This document shows, piece after piece, positions 50,188 to 57,912 of a stretch of 64,000 nt of DNA. Numbering within the stretch: the first letter of the stretch is position 1; each line of letters opens with the position of its first letter. The notes under the pieces were generated by a model. It ran no database searches, was not told the origin of the DNA, and saw only the letters and a list, made by a program, of their open reading frames with translations. The stretch comes from Qaidamihabitans albus (GTDB lineage: Bacteria > Actinomycetota > Actinomycetes > Mycobacteriales > Pseudonocardiaceae). The stretch is taken from positions 288,281 to 352,280 of the forward strand of contig NZ_JAEHOB010000005.1 of the NCBI RefSeq assembly GCF_016464705.1, written 5' to 3'. A program made the position numbers and the translations under genes.

Positions 50188-50667
50188 ATGGAGCAGCAGC
50201 GGCAGCAGGAAAGCGGGCACGGCACGCACGAGCACAGGGAAGTCGGCCGCACGGCGCTGCGGGGTGCGGTGGCCGCGATGAGCATGAGCGGGATGCGGGC
50301 GCTGACGACCCGCCTCGGGCTCCTGGCGGCGACTCCTCCGCAGATGATCACCGAGGAACACGGGCCGCGGTTCGTGCGGCGGCTCTCCGAGCGGCAGCGG
50401 GAGGCGCTCGTCATCGTGCTGCACTGGGGTTACGGCGCGGGCGGTGGCGCCGTGTTCGGGGCGCTGCCCGCGCGGCTGCGGCTGAAGCCGTCGGCCGGGC
50501 CGCTCTTCGGGTCGGCTCTGTGGCTGGGTTTCGAGCTGGTGCTCGTGCCCACTCTCGGACTGCGGATGCGGGAGCGCCGCTCGTGGCGCGACCGCGTCGT
50601 GCTGGTCGCCGACCATCTGCTGTACGGCGCTGTGCTCTCCGAACTACGGACAAGGCCCCGCCGCTGA
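50188..50667 (+). CDS. Membrane protein, DUF1440-like
   Basis: 159 residues from ATG 50188 (a TTG one codon earlier). Pattern MSMSGMRALTTRLGLLAATPPQ then HWGYGAGGGAVFG is close to the DUF1440/YagU-type family. Two to three membrane segments. Convergent with hypB (13 bp). A sigma-B-like promoter lies upstream. Confidence 0.72.
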   Translation: MEQQRQQESGHGTHEHREVGRTALRGAVAAMSMSGMRALTTRLGLLAATPPQMITEEHGPRFVRRLSERQREALVIVLHWGYGAGGGAVFGALPARLRLKPSAGPLFGSALWLGFELVLVPTLGLRMRERRSWRDRVVLVADHLLYGAVLSELRTRPRR

Positions 50668-50680
50668 GCTGGCTCCCCGC

Positions 50681-51487
50681 TCAGTGCCCCGCCGGCACGC
50701 CAGGAACCCGTGGTGGCAGGGCGGCGCGCAGCCAGCCGTGCCAACGGTCGAGACCTTCCCCGGTGACGGCGGAAACCGGCAGTACGCCCGCCCGCGGGTT
50801 GACGCGGCTCAGGTGCTCGGCGAAGCGCTCGGTGTCGAACCGCAGGTGTGGCAACAGGTCGACCTTGGTCAGCAGCACCAGATCCGCGCCCCGGAACATG
50901 TGCGGGTACTTCAGCGGCTTGTCCTCGCCCTCCGTGGTGGACGCGAGCACGATGCGGTGCTGTTCACCGAGGTCGAACAGCGCCGGGCACACCAGGTTGC
51001 CCACGTTCTCGATGAAGACGAGCGTCCGGTCCGCCGGGTCGAGGGTGCGCAGTGCGCGTGCCAGCATGTCCGCGTCGAGGTGACAGCCCGATCCCGTGTT
51101 GATCTGCAACGTGCGGCAGCCGGTCGCACGCAGCCGCTCGGCGTCCATCGGTGTCTCCTGGTCGCCCTCGATGACCGCGAGCGCGAGGTCGGCGGCCAGT
51201 TCCCGGACCGTGCGTTCGAGCAGGGTGGTCTTGCCGGAGCCGGGCGAGCTCATCAGGTTCACCGCGCACACTCCGCGCGCTTCGAGCCAGCCGCGGTTGC
51301 GCTCGGCGAGCAGGCCGTTCTTGGCGAGCACGTCCTGCTCCAGCACGACAGTCTCGTGCGCGTGCGCGTGCGCGTGCGCGTGGTGGTCGTGGTCGTGGTG
51401 GTCGTGGTGGTCATGCTCGTGGTGGTCCTGGCCGGGCCCGGTGATCGTCACCGCGCCCGCGTCGTCACACCCGCACGTCGCGCACAT
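50681..51487 (-). CDS. hypB: Hydrogenase nickel incorporation GTPase HypB
   Basis: 268 residues. The N-terminal CATCGC-like metal site is followed by a His-rich Ni-binding stretch (about 21-45, HEHDHHDHHDHDHHAHAHAH). GTPase domain: P-loop SSPGSGKTTLLE (about 79-90), G3 ENVGN, G4 TKVD, G5 region SAVTGEG. It delivers nickel to the large subunit with HypA. It overlaps hypA by 23 bp and is the last gene of the locus. Confidence 0.97.
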   Translation of the reverse strand: MCATCGCDDAGAVTITGPGQDHHEHDHHDHHDHDHHAHAHAHAHETVVLEQDVLAKNGLLAERNRGWLEARGVCAVNLMSSPGSGKTTLLERTVRELAADLALAVIEGDQETPMDAERLRATGCRTLQINTGSGCHLDADMLARALRTLDPADRTLVFIENVGNLVCPALFDLGEQHRIVLASTTEGEDKPLKYPHMFRGADLVLLTKVDLLPHLRFDTERFAEHLSRVNPRAGVLPVSAVTGEGLDRWHGWLRAALPPRVPGVPAGH

Positions 51488-51818
51488 CCCTTTTCACCCT
51501 CACTTCCCGGATCCGCAGCTGTTCTCCTGAGGTCACCTCGAGGTCGAGGCTGCCGCACGCGCAGCCGGCGAGCGGATCGGACGGTTCGAACGTTGTGCCG
51601 CACTGCCGGCAGCGCGCCTGTCCCTGCGGCTCGTCGATCTCCAGCTCGGCGCCCTCCACGGCGGTACCGGCCGCCACCACGTCGAAGCAGAACCGGACCG
51701 CGTCGACCTCCACCCCGGAGAGCCGGCCGATCTCGAGCACCACCCGCAGAACCCGGCGGCCGCCCGTCTGCTCCGCGATGGCCTCCACCATGCTCTGCGT
51801 GATCGACAGCTCGTGCAT
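51465..51818 (-). CDS. hypA: Hydrogenase maturation nickel metallochaperone HypA
   Basis: 117 residues. N-terminal Met-His-Glu (Ni site: His2), and a zinc ribbon with CRQC (about 71-74) and CACGS (about 86-90). Its Zn site is regulatory. Works with HypB to insert Ni. The C-terminal tail is Arg/Val-rich (RVKRDVRDVRV). Its 3' end overlaps the start of hypB, a tight operon. Confidence 0.96.
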   Translation of the reverse strand: MHELSITQSMVEAIAEQTGGRRVLRVVLEIGRLSGVEVDAVRFCFDVVAAGTAVEGAELEIDEPQGQARCRQCGTTFEPSDPLAGCACGSLDLEVTSGEQLRIREVRVKRDVRDVRV

Positions 51819-51827
51819 GACCGGGCC

Positions 51828-52982
51828 TCAGCAGATGCGGGGCAGCGGGTCACCGACGAGCAGATCGACGATGCGCGTGCCGCCGAACGCCGTCTTGAGC
51901 AGCACCAGGCCGGGCGGATCGTCGCCGATGTGCCCGATCACGGCGGCTTCGCGGCCGAGCGGCTCGGACCGCAGCGCCGCCAGCGCGGCGTCGGCCTCCG
52001 CACCGTCCACGATGGCCACGAACCGGCCCTCGCAGGCGACGTAGAGCGGGTCGATCCCGAGCAGTTCGCACGCGCCCCGGACCTCCGCGCGCACCGGCAC
52101 CGCGTCCTCGTCGACCACGACCGACACGTCGGCCGCCCGCGCCACCTCGTTGAGGATCGTGGCAACGCCCCCGCGGGTGGCGTCGCGCATGGCGCGCAGG
52201 CCGGGCACGTCGTCGAGCAGCCGGCGGCACAGGCCGTGCAGCGGCGCCGTGTCCGACTCGAGATCCGCATCGATCTCCAGTTCACCGCGTTCGAGCATGA
52301 TCGTCACCCCGTGGTCGCCGACCGGCCCGGACACCAGTACGGCGTCCCCCGGGCGCGCGGTGTGGATGCCGAGCGTGCGGTCCGGGTCGAGCGTGCCGAC
52401 GCCCGTGGTGTTGAGGTAGCAGCCATCGCCGGAGCCCTTGCCGACGACCTTGGTGTCACCGGTGACGAGCGAGACGCCTGCCGCCTCCGCCGCGGCCGTC
52501 ATCGACGAGACGATCCGCCGCAGGTCGGCGACCTCGAAGCCTTCTTCCAGGATGAAGCCGCAGGAGAGGTACCTCGGCGTCGCGCCGGAGACGGCGAGGT
52601 CGTTCACCGTGCCGTTGACGGCGAGGTCCCCGATGTTCCCGCCGGGGAAGAACAGCGGTGACACCACGAACGAGTCGGTGGTCATCGCCAGCCGCGCGCT
52701 GTCGACGGGCAACTCGGCGGCGTCGCCGAGCGGTTCCAGCATCGAGTTGCGGAAGGCGTCGAGGAACACCGCCTCGACGAGTGTCTGCGTGGCCTTGCCA
52801 CCCGCGCCGTGCGCGGAGGTGATGCGCTCCTCGCGTACCTTCGGCTTGCGCCGGCGTGCCCTGTCGATGCGGTCGAGGACTTGCTGTTCCCGTTCGCCGG
52901 GGCCGCCGCGGGTCCCGTGCTCGGCCGCGTGGTGCTCAGTCATGGCCTGCTCCGCCCAGGGAGCGAGTCGCTCGGTACTCAT
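51828..52982 (-). CDS. hypE: Hydrogenase expression/formation protein HypE
   Basis: 384 residues. PurM/AIR-synthase fold with ERITSAHGAGGKATQ, LAMTTDSFVVSPLFFPGG and MRDATRGGVATIL. The C-terminus ends PRIC; the terminal Cys accepts the carbamoyl group from HypF and is dehydrated to thiocyanate for the Fe cyanide ligands. About 50 residues precede the usual start, a charged extension. Start overlaps the hypD stop (ATGA). Confidence 0.97.
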   Translation of the reverse strand: MSTERLAPWAEQAMTEHHAAEHGTRGGPGEREQQVLDRIDRARRRKPKVREERITSAHGAGGKATQTLVEAVFLDAFRNSMLEPLGDAAELPVDSARLAMTTDSFVVSPLFFPGGNIGDLAVNGTVNDLAVSGATPRYLSCGFILEEGFEVADLRRIVSSMTAAAEAAGVSLVTGDTKVVGKGSGDGCYLNTTGVGTLDPDRTLGIHTARPGDAVLVSGPVGDHGVTIMLERGELEIDADLESDTAPLHGLCRRLLDDVPGLRAMRDATRGGVATILNEVARAADVSVVVDEDAVPVRAEVRGACELLGIDPLYVACEGRFVAIVDGAEADAALAALRSEPLGREAAVIGHIGDDPPGLVLLKTAFGGTRIVDLLVGDPLPRIC

Positions 52983-54106
52983 GCGCCGGTCGCCTCCTTG
53001 ACGCGCTGCCGGGAGAATCGGCCGAAGTTGTAGTAGGCGGCGCACGCGCCCTCCGGGGAGACCATGCAGGTGCCGATCGGCGTCTCCGGTGTGCACGCGG
53101 TGCCGAACACCTTGCACTCCCAGGGCTTGAGCACGCCCTTGAGCACCTCGCCGCACTGGCAGGCCTTCGGATCGGCCACCCGCACGCCGGGCATCGAGAA
53201 GACCCTCTCGGCGTCGAACTCCGCGAAGCCGTCCCGCAGGCGCATGGCGGAGTGCGAGATGAAGCCGAGCCCCCGCCACTCGAAGTACGGGCGCAGCTCC
53301 ATCGTCTCGGCCATCGCCTTGAGTGCCACGACGTTGCCCTGCCACGGCACCACCCGCGAGTACTGGTTCTCCACCTCACAGCGGCCGTCGCGCAGCTGCA
53401 GGAGAAGCTGGTAGATCGACTGGAGGATGTCGAGCGGTTCGAAACCGGCCACCACCAGCGGCTTGCCGTAGTCGGCCGCGATGAACTCGTACGGCCGGCA
53501 GCCGATCACCGTCGAGACGTGGCCCGGACCGAGGAAACCGTCGAGCCGCAGGTCGGGCGAGTCGAGGATGGCCTTGATCGCCGGGATGATCGTCACGTGG
53601 TTGCAGAAGACGGAGAAGTTCTCGATGCCCTCCTCCCTGGCGCGCAGGAGGGTCATCGCTGTCGAAGGTGCCGTGGTCTCGAACCCGATCGCCATGAAGA
53701 CCACGTGCTTGTCCGGGTTCTGCCTCGCGATCTTCAGTGAGTCCAGCGGCGAGTACACCATGCGGATGTTGGTGCCCTCGGCGTTGGAGTCGAAGAACGT
53801 GCCGCCGCTGCCCGGCACGCGCATCATGTCCCCGAACGAGGTCATGATGACGTCCGGCTGGCTCGCGATGTGGATCGCGTCGTCGACCCGGCCCATCGGG
53901 ATCACGCACACCGGGCAGCCGGGCCCGTGCACCAGGCTCACCTGCTCGGGCAGGTAGTCCTCGAGCCCGTGCTTGTAGATCGTGTGCGTGTGACCACCGC
54001 ACACCTCCATGAACTTGTACTGCCTGCCCGGCTCGCACAACCCCGCGATCTTGGCCGCCAGTGCCCTGGCCTTGTCCGCGTCGCGGTACTCGTCGACGAA
54101 CTTCAC
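52979..54106 (-). CDS. hypD: Hydrogenase formation protein HypD
   Basis: 375 residues. It is the scaffold for Fe(CN)2CO assembly with HypC. Conserved cysteine motifs: MEVCGGHTHTIYKHG (Cys about 35), GPGCPVC (about 64-70) and C-terminal Fe-S ligands (ACQCGEV, WECKVFG, ACTPETPIGTCM). GTG start at 54106. 14 bp past hypC. Confidence 0.97.
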   Translation of the reverse strand: MKFVDEYRDADKARALAAKIAGLCEPGRQYKFMEVCGGHTHTIYKHGLEDYLPEQVSLVHGPGCPVCVIPMGRVDDAIHIASQPDVIMTSFGDMMRVPGSGGTFFDSNAEGTNIRMVYSPLDSLKIARQNPDKHVVFMAIGFETTAPSTAMTLLRAREEGIENFSVFCNHVTIIPAIKAILDSPDLRLDGFLGPGHVSTVIGCRPYEFIAADYGKPLVVAGFEPLDILQSIYQLLLQLRDGRCEVENQYSRVVPWQGNVVALKAMAETMELRPYFEWRGLGFISHSAMRLRDGFAEFDAERVFSMPGVRVADPKACQCGEVLKGVLKPWECKVFGTACTPETPIGTCMVSPEGACAAYYNFGRFSRQRVKEATGA

Positions 54107-54120
54107 GAACTACCACCCAA

Positions 54121-54390
54121 CTACTCGATCATCGATTGCCTGAGCGCGTCGACCTCGTCGACGTAGGACTGCCCGATCCCCTCCAGGAACTCGAGTGCGG
54201 CTCTCGCCTCCTCCTCGTCGATCTTCGACAGGGCGAACCCGACGTGGATCAGCACCCAGTCCCCGGGGGCCGGGCGCTCCTCGAGCAGGCCCACGTTGAT
54301 CGCCCGCCGGACGCCGCTGACCTTCACCCGCGCCAGATCCGGTTGTTCCGGCACAATCTCGACGACCTCACCGGGGATGCCGAGACACAT
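54121..54390 (-). CDS. hypC: HypC family hydrogenase assembly chaperone
   Basis: 89 residues from ATG 54390. Canonical N-terminal MCLGIPG (Cys2, iron carrier), then an OB-fold (VKVSGVRRAINVGLLEE) and a helical C-terminus with the HVGFALSKIDEEEA motif. HypC shuttles the Fe(CN)2CO unit with HypD. 5 bp past the protease gene. Confidence 0.95.
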   Translation of the reverse strand: MCLGIPGEVVEIVPEQPDLARVKVSGVRRAINVGLLEERPAPGDWVLIHVGFALSKIDEEEARAALEFLEGIGQSYVDEVDALRQSMIE

Positions 54391-54395
54391 GGCTC

Positions 54396-54893
54396 TCACT
54401 CCTCTCTCGTGGCGACCGCCGGGCCGCGGCGGGCCTCGGCACCGGCGATCTCCAGCACCCGAGCCGCGGCCTCGTCCACGGCGGCGGCGACGGGCGGGCT
54501 CAGGCCGATACCCTCGTCGAGACACTCCGCCTCGCAACCGAGCACCAGCACCCTTCCGGGATCGCCGCCCAGCTGCCGCAGGAGAGCGAGCACCGCCGCC
54601 GGGGTCATGCCGTGCGCGTCGACCTCGGCCCCGGCGCAGCTGTCCGGATCCGCCTCGATGACGTACAGCGTGCCCGGCGCACCGCCACGGGAGACGGTGT
54701 CGACCATGATCGTGGTGTCGTACCGGCTGTCGAGCATCTCGTAGGCCAGGTGCATGCCGCGAATGCCGTAGTCCGCGGCGACCACCCCCGGCGGTGGATC
54801 CATTGTGGATACCCGCCGGGCGACCTCCGCGCCGAACCCGTCGTCGCCGAGGAAGATGTTGCCGATCCCGGCGACGAGCACCCGCGCGGTCAT
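54396..54893 (-). CDS. Hydrogenase maturation protease (HyaD/HybD family)
   Basis: 165 residues. Family M52: GIGNIFLGDDGFG (Ni-binding Glu/Asp-loop: Asp about 17) and DYGIRGMHLAY; the DAHGMTP segment provides the His. It removes the C-terminal peptide of the large subunit after nickel insertion. Overlaps the previous gene (ATGA at 54890-54893). Confidence 0.93.
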   Translation of the reverse strand: MTARVLVAGIGNIFLGDDGFGAEVARRVSTMDPPPGVVAADYGIRGMHLAYEMLDSRYDTTIMVDTVSRGGAPGTLYVIEADPDSCAGAEVDAHGMTPAAVLALLRQLGGDPGRVLVLGCEAECLDEGIGLSPPVAAAVDEAAARVLEIAGAEARRGPAVATREE

Positions 54894-55237
54894 GCCGGGT
54901 CTCCTTCCGGGAGCGGAGTCACCTCGGCGGTGGTGAAGTACCGGTAGCGCTCCTGTTCCAGCATCAGGTCCGCGGCCGGGTCCCCTTCCACCGTCACGGC
55001 GAGAAACCAGGTGCCGTCGACGTCCTGCCGGATCGCCCGCACCGTCGCGACCTTGCCCGCCACGAACATGTCCTGTGCGTCGGTCCGGCCGGTTGGCCGC
55101 AGCAGGACCCGGCTGCCACGACCGACCTCGCTGCCGTCGACCACGACACTGCCGACGTCCGGCTCCGGCGACGCGGCGGCTTCCTGCTCCCACCACGACG
55201 CGCCGGTGAACGCCCTCGCTGCTTCGGGCCCGTTCAT
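54890..55237 (-). CDS. Hydrogenase-locus protein of unknown function (115 aa)
   Basis: 115 residues. N-terminal GASWWEQEAA, then a beta-rich stretch with RGSRVLLRPTGRTDAQDMFV and KVATVRAIRQDVDGTWFLAV, an SH3/OB-like pattern ending RYRYFTTAEVTPLPE. Not recognised. Coupled at both ends by ATGA overlaps between the SIS protein and the protease; likely a maturation accessory. Confidence 0.8.
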   Translation of the reverse strand: MNGPEAARAFTGASWWEQEAAASPEPDVGSVVVDGSEVGRGSRVLLRPTGRTDAQDMFVAGKVATVRAIRQDVDGTWFLAVTVEGDPAADLMLEQERYRYFTTAEVTPLPEGDPA

Positions 55238-55944
55238 GTGCGCGCCTCCGGTGTGGCGGCTCCGCCCGCGTCGAACGGGTGGCCACCGGGCAGGCCGTCG
55301 GCCGCCAGCTCGGCGAGCACGTGGTAGACGGTCGTCTGCGCCTCCTGGATGCGGTGCACCGAAGGCGAGGGCACGACGAACAGGTAGTCGATCGAGTCGA
55401 GCTCGGCCATCTTGCCGCCGGTGTGGCCGGAGATGCCGACCGTCAGCATCCCGCGCCTGCTCGCCTCGTCGAATGCCGAAAGCAGGTTGGCGGAGTTCCC
55501 GCTCGTCGACAGCCCCACGGCGATGTCGTGCGGGCGGGCGAACGCCGCGAGCTGGCGGGAGAACACGACGTCGAACCCGACGTCGTTGCTCAGCGCCGTG
55601 ATCACCGCTATGTCGGCCGTGAGCGCGAACGCGGGCATCGGCGCGGTGCCCTGCGGGGGATCCATGAACGTCGTCGCGAGGTCCTGGGCGTCGGTGGAGC
55701 TGCCGCCGTTGCCGAAGGCGAACAGCCTGCCGCCGCTGGCGAACCGCTCGGCCATCGCGGCGCCGCACGCGGCGAGCCGCGCCCCGTCCTGCCGCCGCAC
55801 CTGCCTGCGCAGGTCGATGATCTCCCTGGTCTTGTCTATAGTGGACTGTCGCGCTTCGGCGAGAACCCCGTCCACGTCGTCCTCGCCGGAGTACAGGAAC
55901 GGGTAGAGCGACGCCAGGTCGGGATGCTCCGCGTGCGAGGTCAT
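55234..55944 (-). CDS. SIS domain protein, GmhA-like phosphoheptose isomerase
   Basis: 236 residues. FGNGGSSTDAQDLATTFM (about 76-93) and the sugar-phosphate loop STSGNSANLL (about 147-156) match GmhA, which isomerises sedoheptulose-7-phosphate. The conserved Glu/His catalytic region (AQTTVYHVLAELAAD) is shortened. Such genes recur in group 1h hydrogenase clusters of actinobacteria with unclear role. Overlaps neighbours at both ends. Confidence 0.9.
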   Translation of the reverse strand: MTSHAEHPDLASLYPFLYSGEDDVDGVLAEARQSTIDKTREIIDLRRQVRRQDGARLAACGAAMAERFASGGRLFAFGNGGSSTDAQDLATTFMDPPQGTAPMPAFALTADIAVITALSNDVGFDVVFSRQLAAFARPHDIAVGLSTSGNSANLLSAFDEASRRGMLTVGISGHTGGKMAELDSIDYLFVVPSPSVHRIQEAQTTVYHVLAELAADGLPGGHPFDAGGAATPEART

Positions 55945-56177
55945 ACCGGCGCCTCCTCACCGGTGCCGCCGCGGGGCAGCACCGCGATCGCCTCTTTCGC
56001 GTGCACGAGTACGTCGTCGCCCGGGCCGGCTTCGACCAGCGCCACGCTCACCTCCTCGTGTCCCCGGCCGGTGTCCACGATCGCCAGGCCGCCGGGCAGC
56101 AGCCGCACCACGTGGACCGGCACCGCCTCGTCCGAACACGTCACGCAGACGTCGTCATGGCACTCGGGAACGGACAT
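55941..56177 (-). CDS. HypC/HupF-like chaperone paralogue
   Basis: 78 residues. The central part aligns with HypC: AVPVHVVRLLPGGLAIVDTG then REV-like HEEVSVALV and DDVLVHAKEAIAVL. The N-terminus is unusual: instead of MC-x-x-x-P it has MSVPECHDDVCVTCSDEAVP with three Cys before the Pro. Coupled to the SIS genes by overlaps on both sides. Confidence 0.85.
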   Translation of the reverse strand: MSVPECHDDVCVTCSDEAVPVHVVRLLPGGLAIVDTGRGHEEVSVALVEAGPGDDVLVHAKEAIAVLPRGGTGEEAPV

Positions 56178-56809
56178 CAGGACACCACCTCGGGCGTGAG
56201 CACCCCTGGATGCTCGAAGAACACGTGCACCAGTTCCCACAGGATGTGGTAGGTCGTGACATGCACCTCCTTGACGACCCGCGGGTCGCCGGAGGCCGCG
56301 TTGAGGACGTGGTCCACGGCCTGGCTCCGGGCGATCGCGCCGCCGTCGCCGCCGACCAGGCCGACCGTGAGCAGCCCGAGCTCGCGGGCCTTCTCCAGTC
56401 CCCGCAGCACGTTCTCGCACCGCCCATCACCCGAGAGGCCGAGCGCGATGTCGTCGGCCGTGGCGAGGTAGCTGAGCTGGTGGGCGAAGATCTGCCCGAA
56501 GCCGACGCGCTGTGCCACCCCGGTCATCGTGGCGACGTCCGCCGTCAGCGAGATCGCGGGCAGCGCGCGCTTGCCGACGATCACCGGATGCACGAACTCG
56601 ACGGAGACGTGTTGTGCGTCGGTGGAACCACCACCGTTGCCGAAGACGATCAGCTTGCCGCCACGGTGGAACCGCTCGGCCATCGCGTGACAGGCGCGCG
56701 CCACCGAGTCCGCCTCGGCCACCAGTGCCTCCAGCGGTGCCACCCGCCGCTCGAACGCGGCGTCGACGCGCTCGTCGAAGAATCGCTGATCTCGTGTTTC
56801 CGGGTTCAT
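56177..56809 (-). CDS. SIS domain protein, degenerate GmhA-like
   Basis: 210 residues. FGNGGGSTDAQHVSVEFVHP and LPAISLTADVATMTGVAQRVGF match GmhA, but the phosphate loop STSGNS is replaced by LSGDGRCENV. It may form a heteromer with the neighbouring SIS protein. Overlaps the small membrane protein (ATGA) upstream and HypC-like downstream. Confidence 0.9.
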   Translation of the reverse strand: MNPETRDQRFFDERVDAAFERRVAPLEALVAEADSVARACHAMAERFHRGGKLIVFGNGGGSTDAQHVSVEFVHPVIVGKRALPAISLTADVATMTGVAQRVGFGQIFAHQLSYLATADDIALGLSGDGRCENVLRGLEKARELGLLTVGLVGGDGGAIARSQAVDHVLNAASGDPRVVKEVHVTTYHILWELVHVFFEHPGVLTPEVVS

Positions 56810-56997
56810 CCGGTGTCCCGGCCTTTCGACGTGTCGCTCACCGTGGCCGAGACCGACTGCCGGGTCGTACCGCGCCGGAACGAGGCCATCCGCCACATCC
56901 TGATCTCGCGGACGAGCCCCGGGTACTCCCGCACGAACAGCGCGAGTATGCCCAGGCCGACGAGCGCGCACTGCGCGATCAGTATTCGTTTTGCCAT
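56806..56997 (-). CDS. Small membrane protein (DUF6893-like)
   Basis: 63 residues from ATG 56997, with GAGGAG upstream. One membrane helix (about 3-24, KRILIAQCALVGLGILALFV) followed by a basic segment (YPGLVREIRMWRMASFRRG). Small one-helix proteins of this type are a recurrent accessory in these loci. Overlaps the SIS gene. Just after palindrome copy 6. Confidence 0.75.
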   Translation of the reverse strand: MAKRILIAQCALVGLGILALFVREYPGLVREIRMWRMASFRRGTTRQSVSATVSDTSKGRDTG

Positions 56998-57027
56998 ACT
57001 CGGCAACTCCTCTCCAGTCGTCCACCG

Positions 57028-57073
57028 CTCGTGAGTGCCTGCACGAGTTAGAACTCGCGTGGGCACTCACGAG
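57028..57073. repeat. 46-bp palindromic repeat, copy 6
   Basis: Arms diverge slightly (GTGCCTGCACGAG and CGCGTGGGCACTC) but still pair. It lies in the hydrogenase locus between the 68-aa gene and the small membrane protein, so it divides the structural set from the maturation set. Confidence 0.92.
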
Positions 57074-57085
57074 GCGGGCACCCGG

Positions 57086-57292
57086 TCAGCCCGGGGGGAT
57101 GTTCGGCATGATCTTCAGGATGGGGTTGTGCCGCTTCGGATAAATGCCGGTCGAGCGCCGCGCGTCGGCGGTGCCGTCCTTGTTGTGCCCGGGCTGCTTG
57201 TGGTACGGCCCCTTGTTCCCCTCGTGGATTCCCGGTACGTGCGTCGAGGTGTCGACCTTCACGTCGGGCTTTCCGACCCGGATCTGGCCCAT
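57086..57292 (-). CDS. Hydrogenase-locus protein of unknown function (68 aa)
   Basis: 68 residues. ATG 57292 follows GGAAGG. Sequence GKPDVKVDTSTHVPGIHEGN then KGPYHKQPGHNKDG, rich in His, Lys, Gly and Pro, with no Cys or membrane segment. Not recognised. 32 bp after DUF5947 in the same direction. Confidence 0.75.
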   Translation of the reverse strand: MGQIRVGKPDVKVDTSTHVPGIHEGNKGPYHKQPGHNKDGTADARRSTGIYPKRHNPILKIMPNIPPG

Positions 57293-57324
57293 CCTTCCTC
57301 CTCAAGTCGTCCGCCTGTCGTCCG

Positions 57325-57912
57325 TTACCGCCGCTCGGTGAGCTCGCTGAAGAAGCGCTCGATCTCCGGCCAGACGGTGCTGCCGCCCGAGAGGCCCTTC
57401 CATTCCCGGCGCACCACGGCGACCAGCCGGAAGCAGTCGTCGATCGGCACGAGCCAGTGCTGCTGCCTGCCGCGCGCCGTGTTGACCAGCAGCGCCTCGA
57501 CGTTCGCCTCAAGGCCGCGCAGCTCGGCACGGCGCTCGGCCAGCTCCCGCCACACCTCCTGGTCGACCTCCCACCGGGTCGGCCCCATCGGGCTCGGGTA
57601 GTGCGCCAGCGCCGTGCCGTCGTCGCGTACCACGAAGAACGCAAGGCCGACCGGAACGCCGAGCGCCTCCGTCGGCACCGGCTCGATGCGCAGCCGCCGC
57701 TGCGGCACCTGCCGGTAGTGCCCGTTGCTGGCCGCGTCCCGGTCGAACAGCAGCCAGCAGGCCGGGCAGGCACACATCAGCTCCCCGTTCTCCGTGTCGA
57801 GGATGTGGCGGTGCGCAGGCGAGACGGGGACACTGCACAGGTCGCAGTGCTCGGCAGCCTCCGCGCGGCGGGCACCGGCCCGGCGGATGACGCGTTCCAG
57901 CGCTCCGGTCAC
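57325..57912 (-). CDS. DUF5947 family protein, zinc-ribbon N-terminus
   Basis: 195 residues. Cys at 23, 26, 47, 49 and 52 (CDLC and CACPAC) suggest a zinc ribbon or rubredoxin-like site; the C-terminal two-thirds are alpha/beta. DUF5947 occurs with group 1h hydrogenases and has no assigned role. Start GTG overlaps the NifU-like stop (GTGA). Confidence 0.88.
   Translation of the reverse strand: MTGALERVIRRAGARRAEAAEHCDLCSVPVSPAHRHILDTENGELMCACPACWLLFDRDAASNGHYRQVPQRRLRIEPVPTEALGVPVGLAFFVVRDDGTALAHYPSPMGPTRWEVDQEVWRELAERRAELRGLEANVEALLVNTARGRQQHWLVPIDDCFRLVAVVRREWKGLSGGSTVWPEIERFFSELTERR

Noticed and set aside
51340..51425. GTGCGCGTGCGCG and GTGGTCGTG tandem repeats
   Set aside because: These are codon repeats of the His-rich region of HypB, not a regulatory array.
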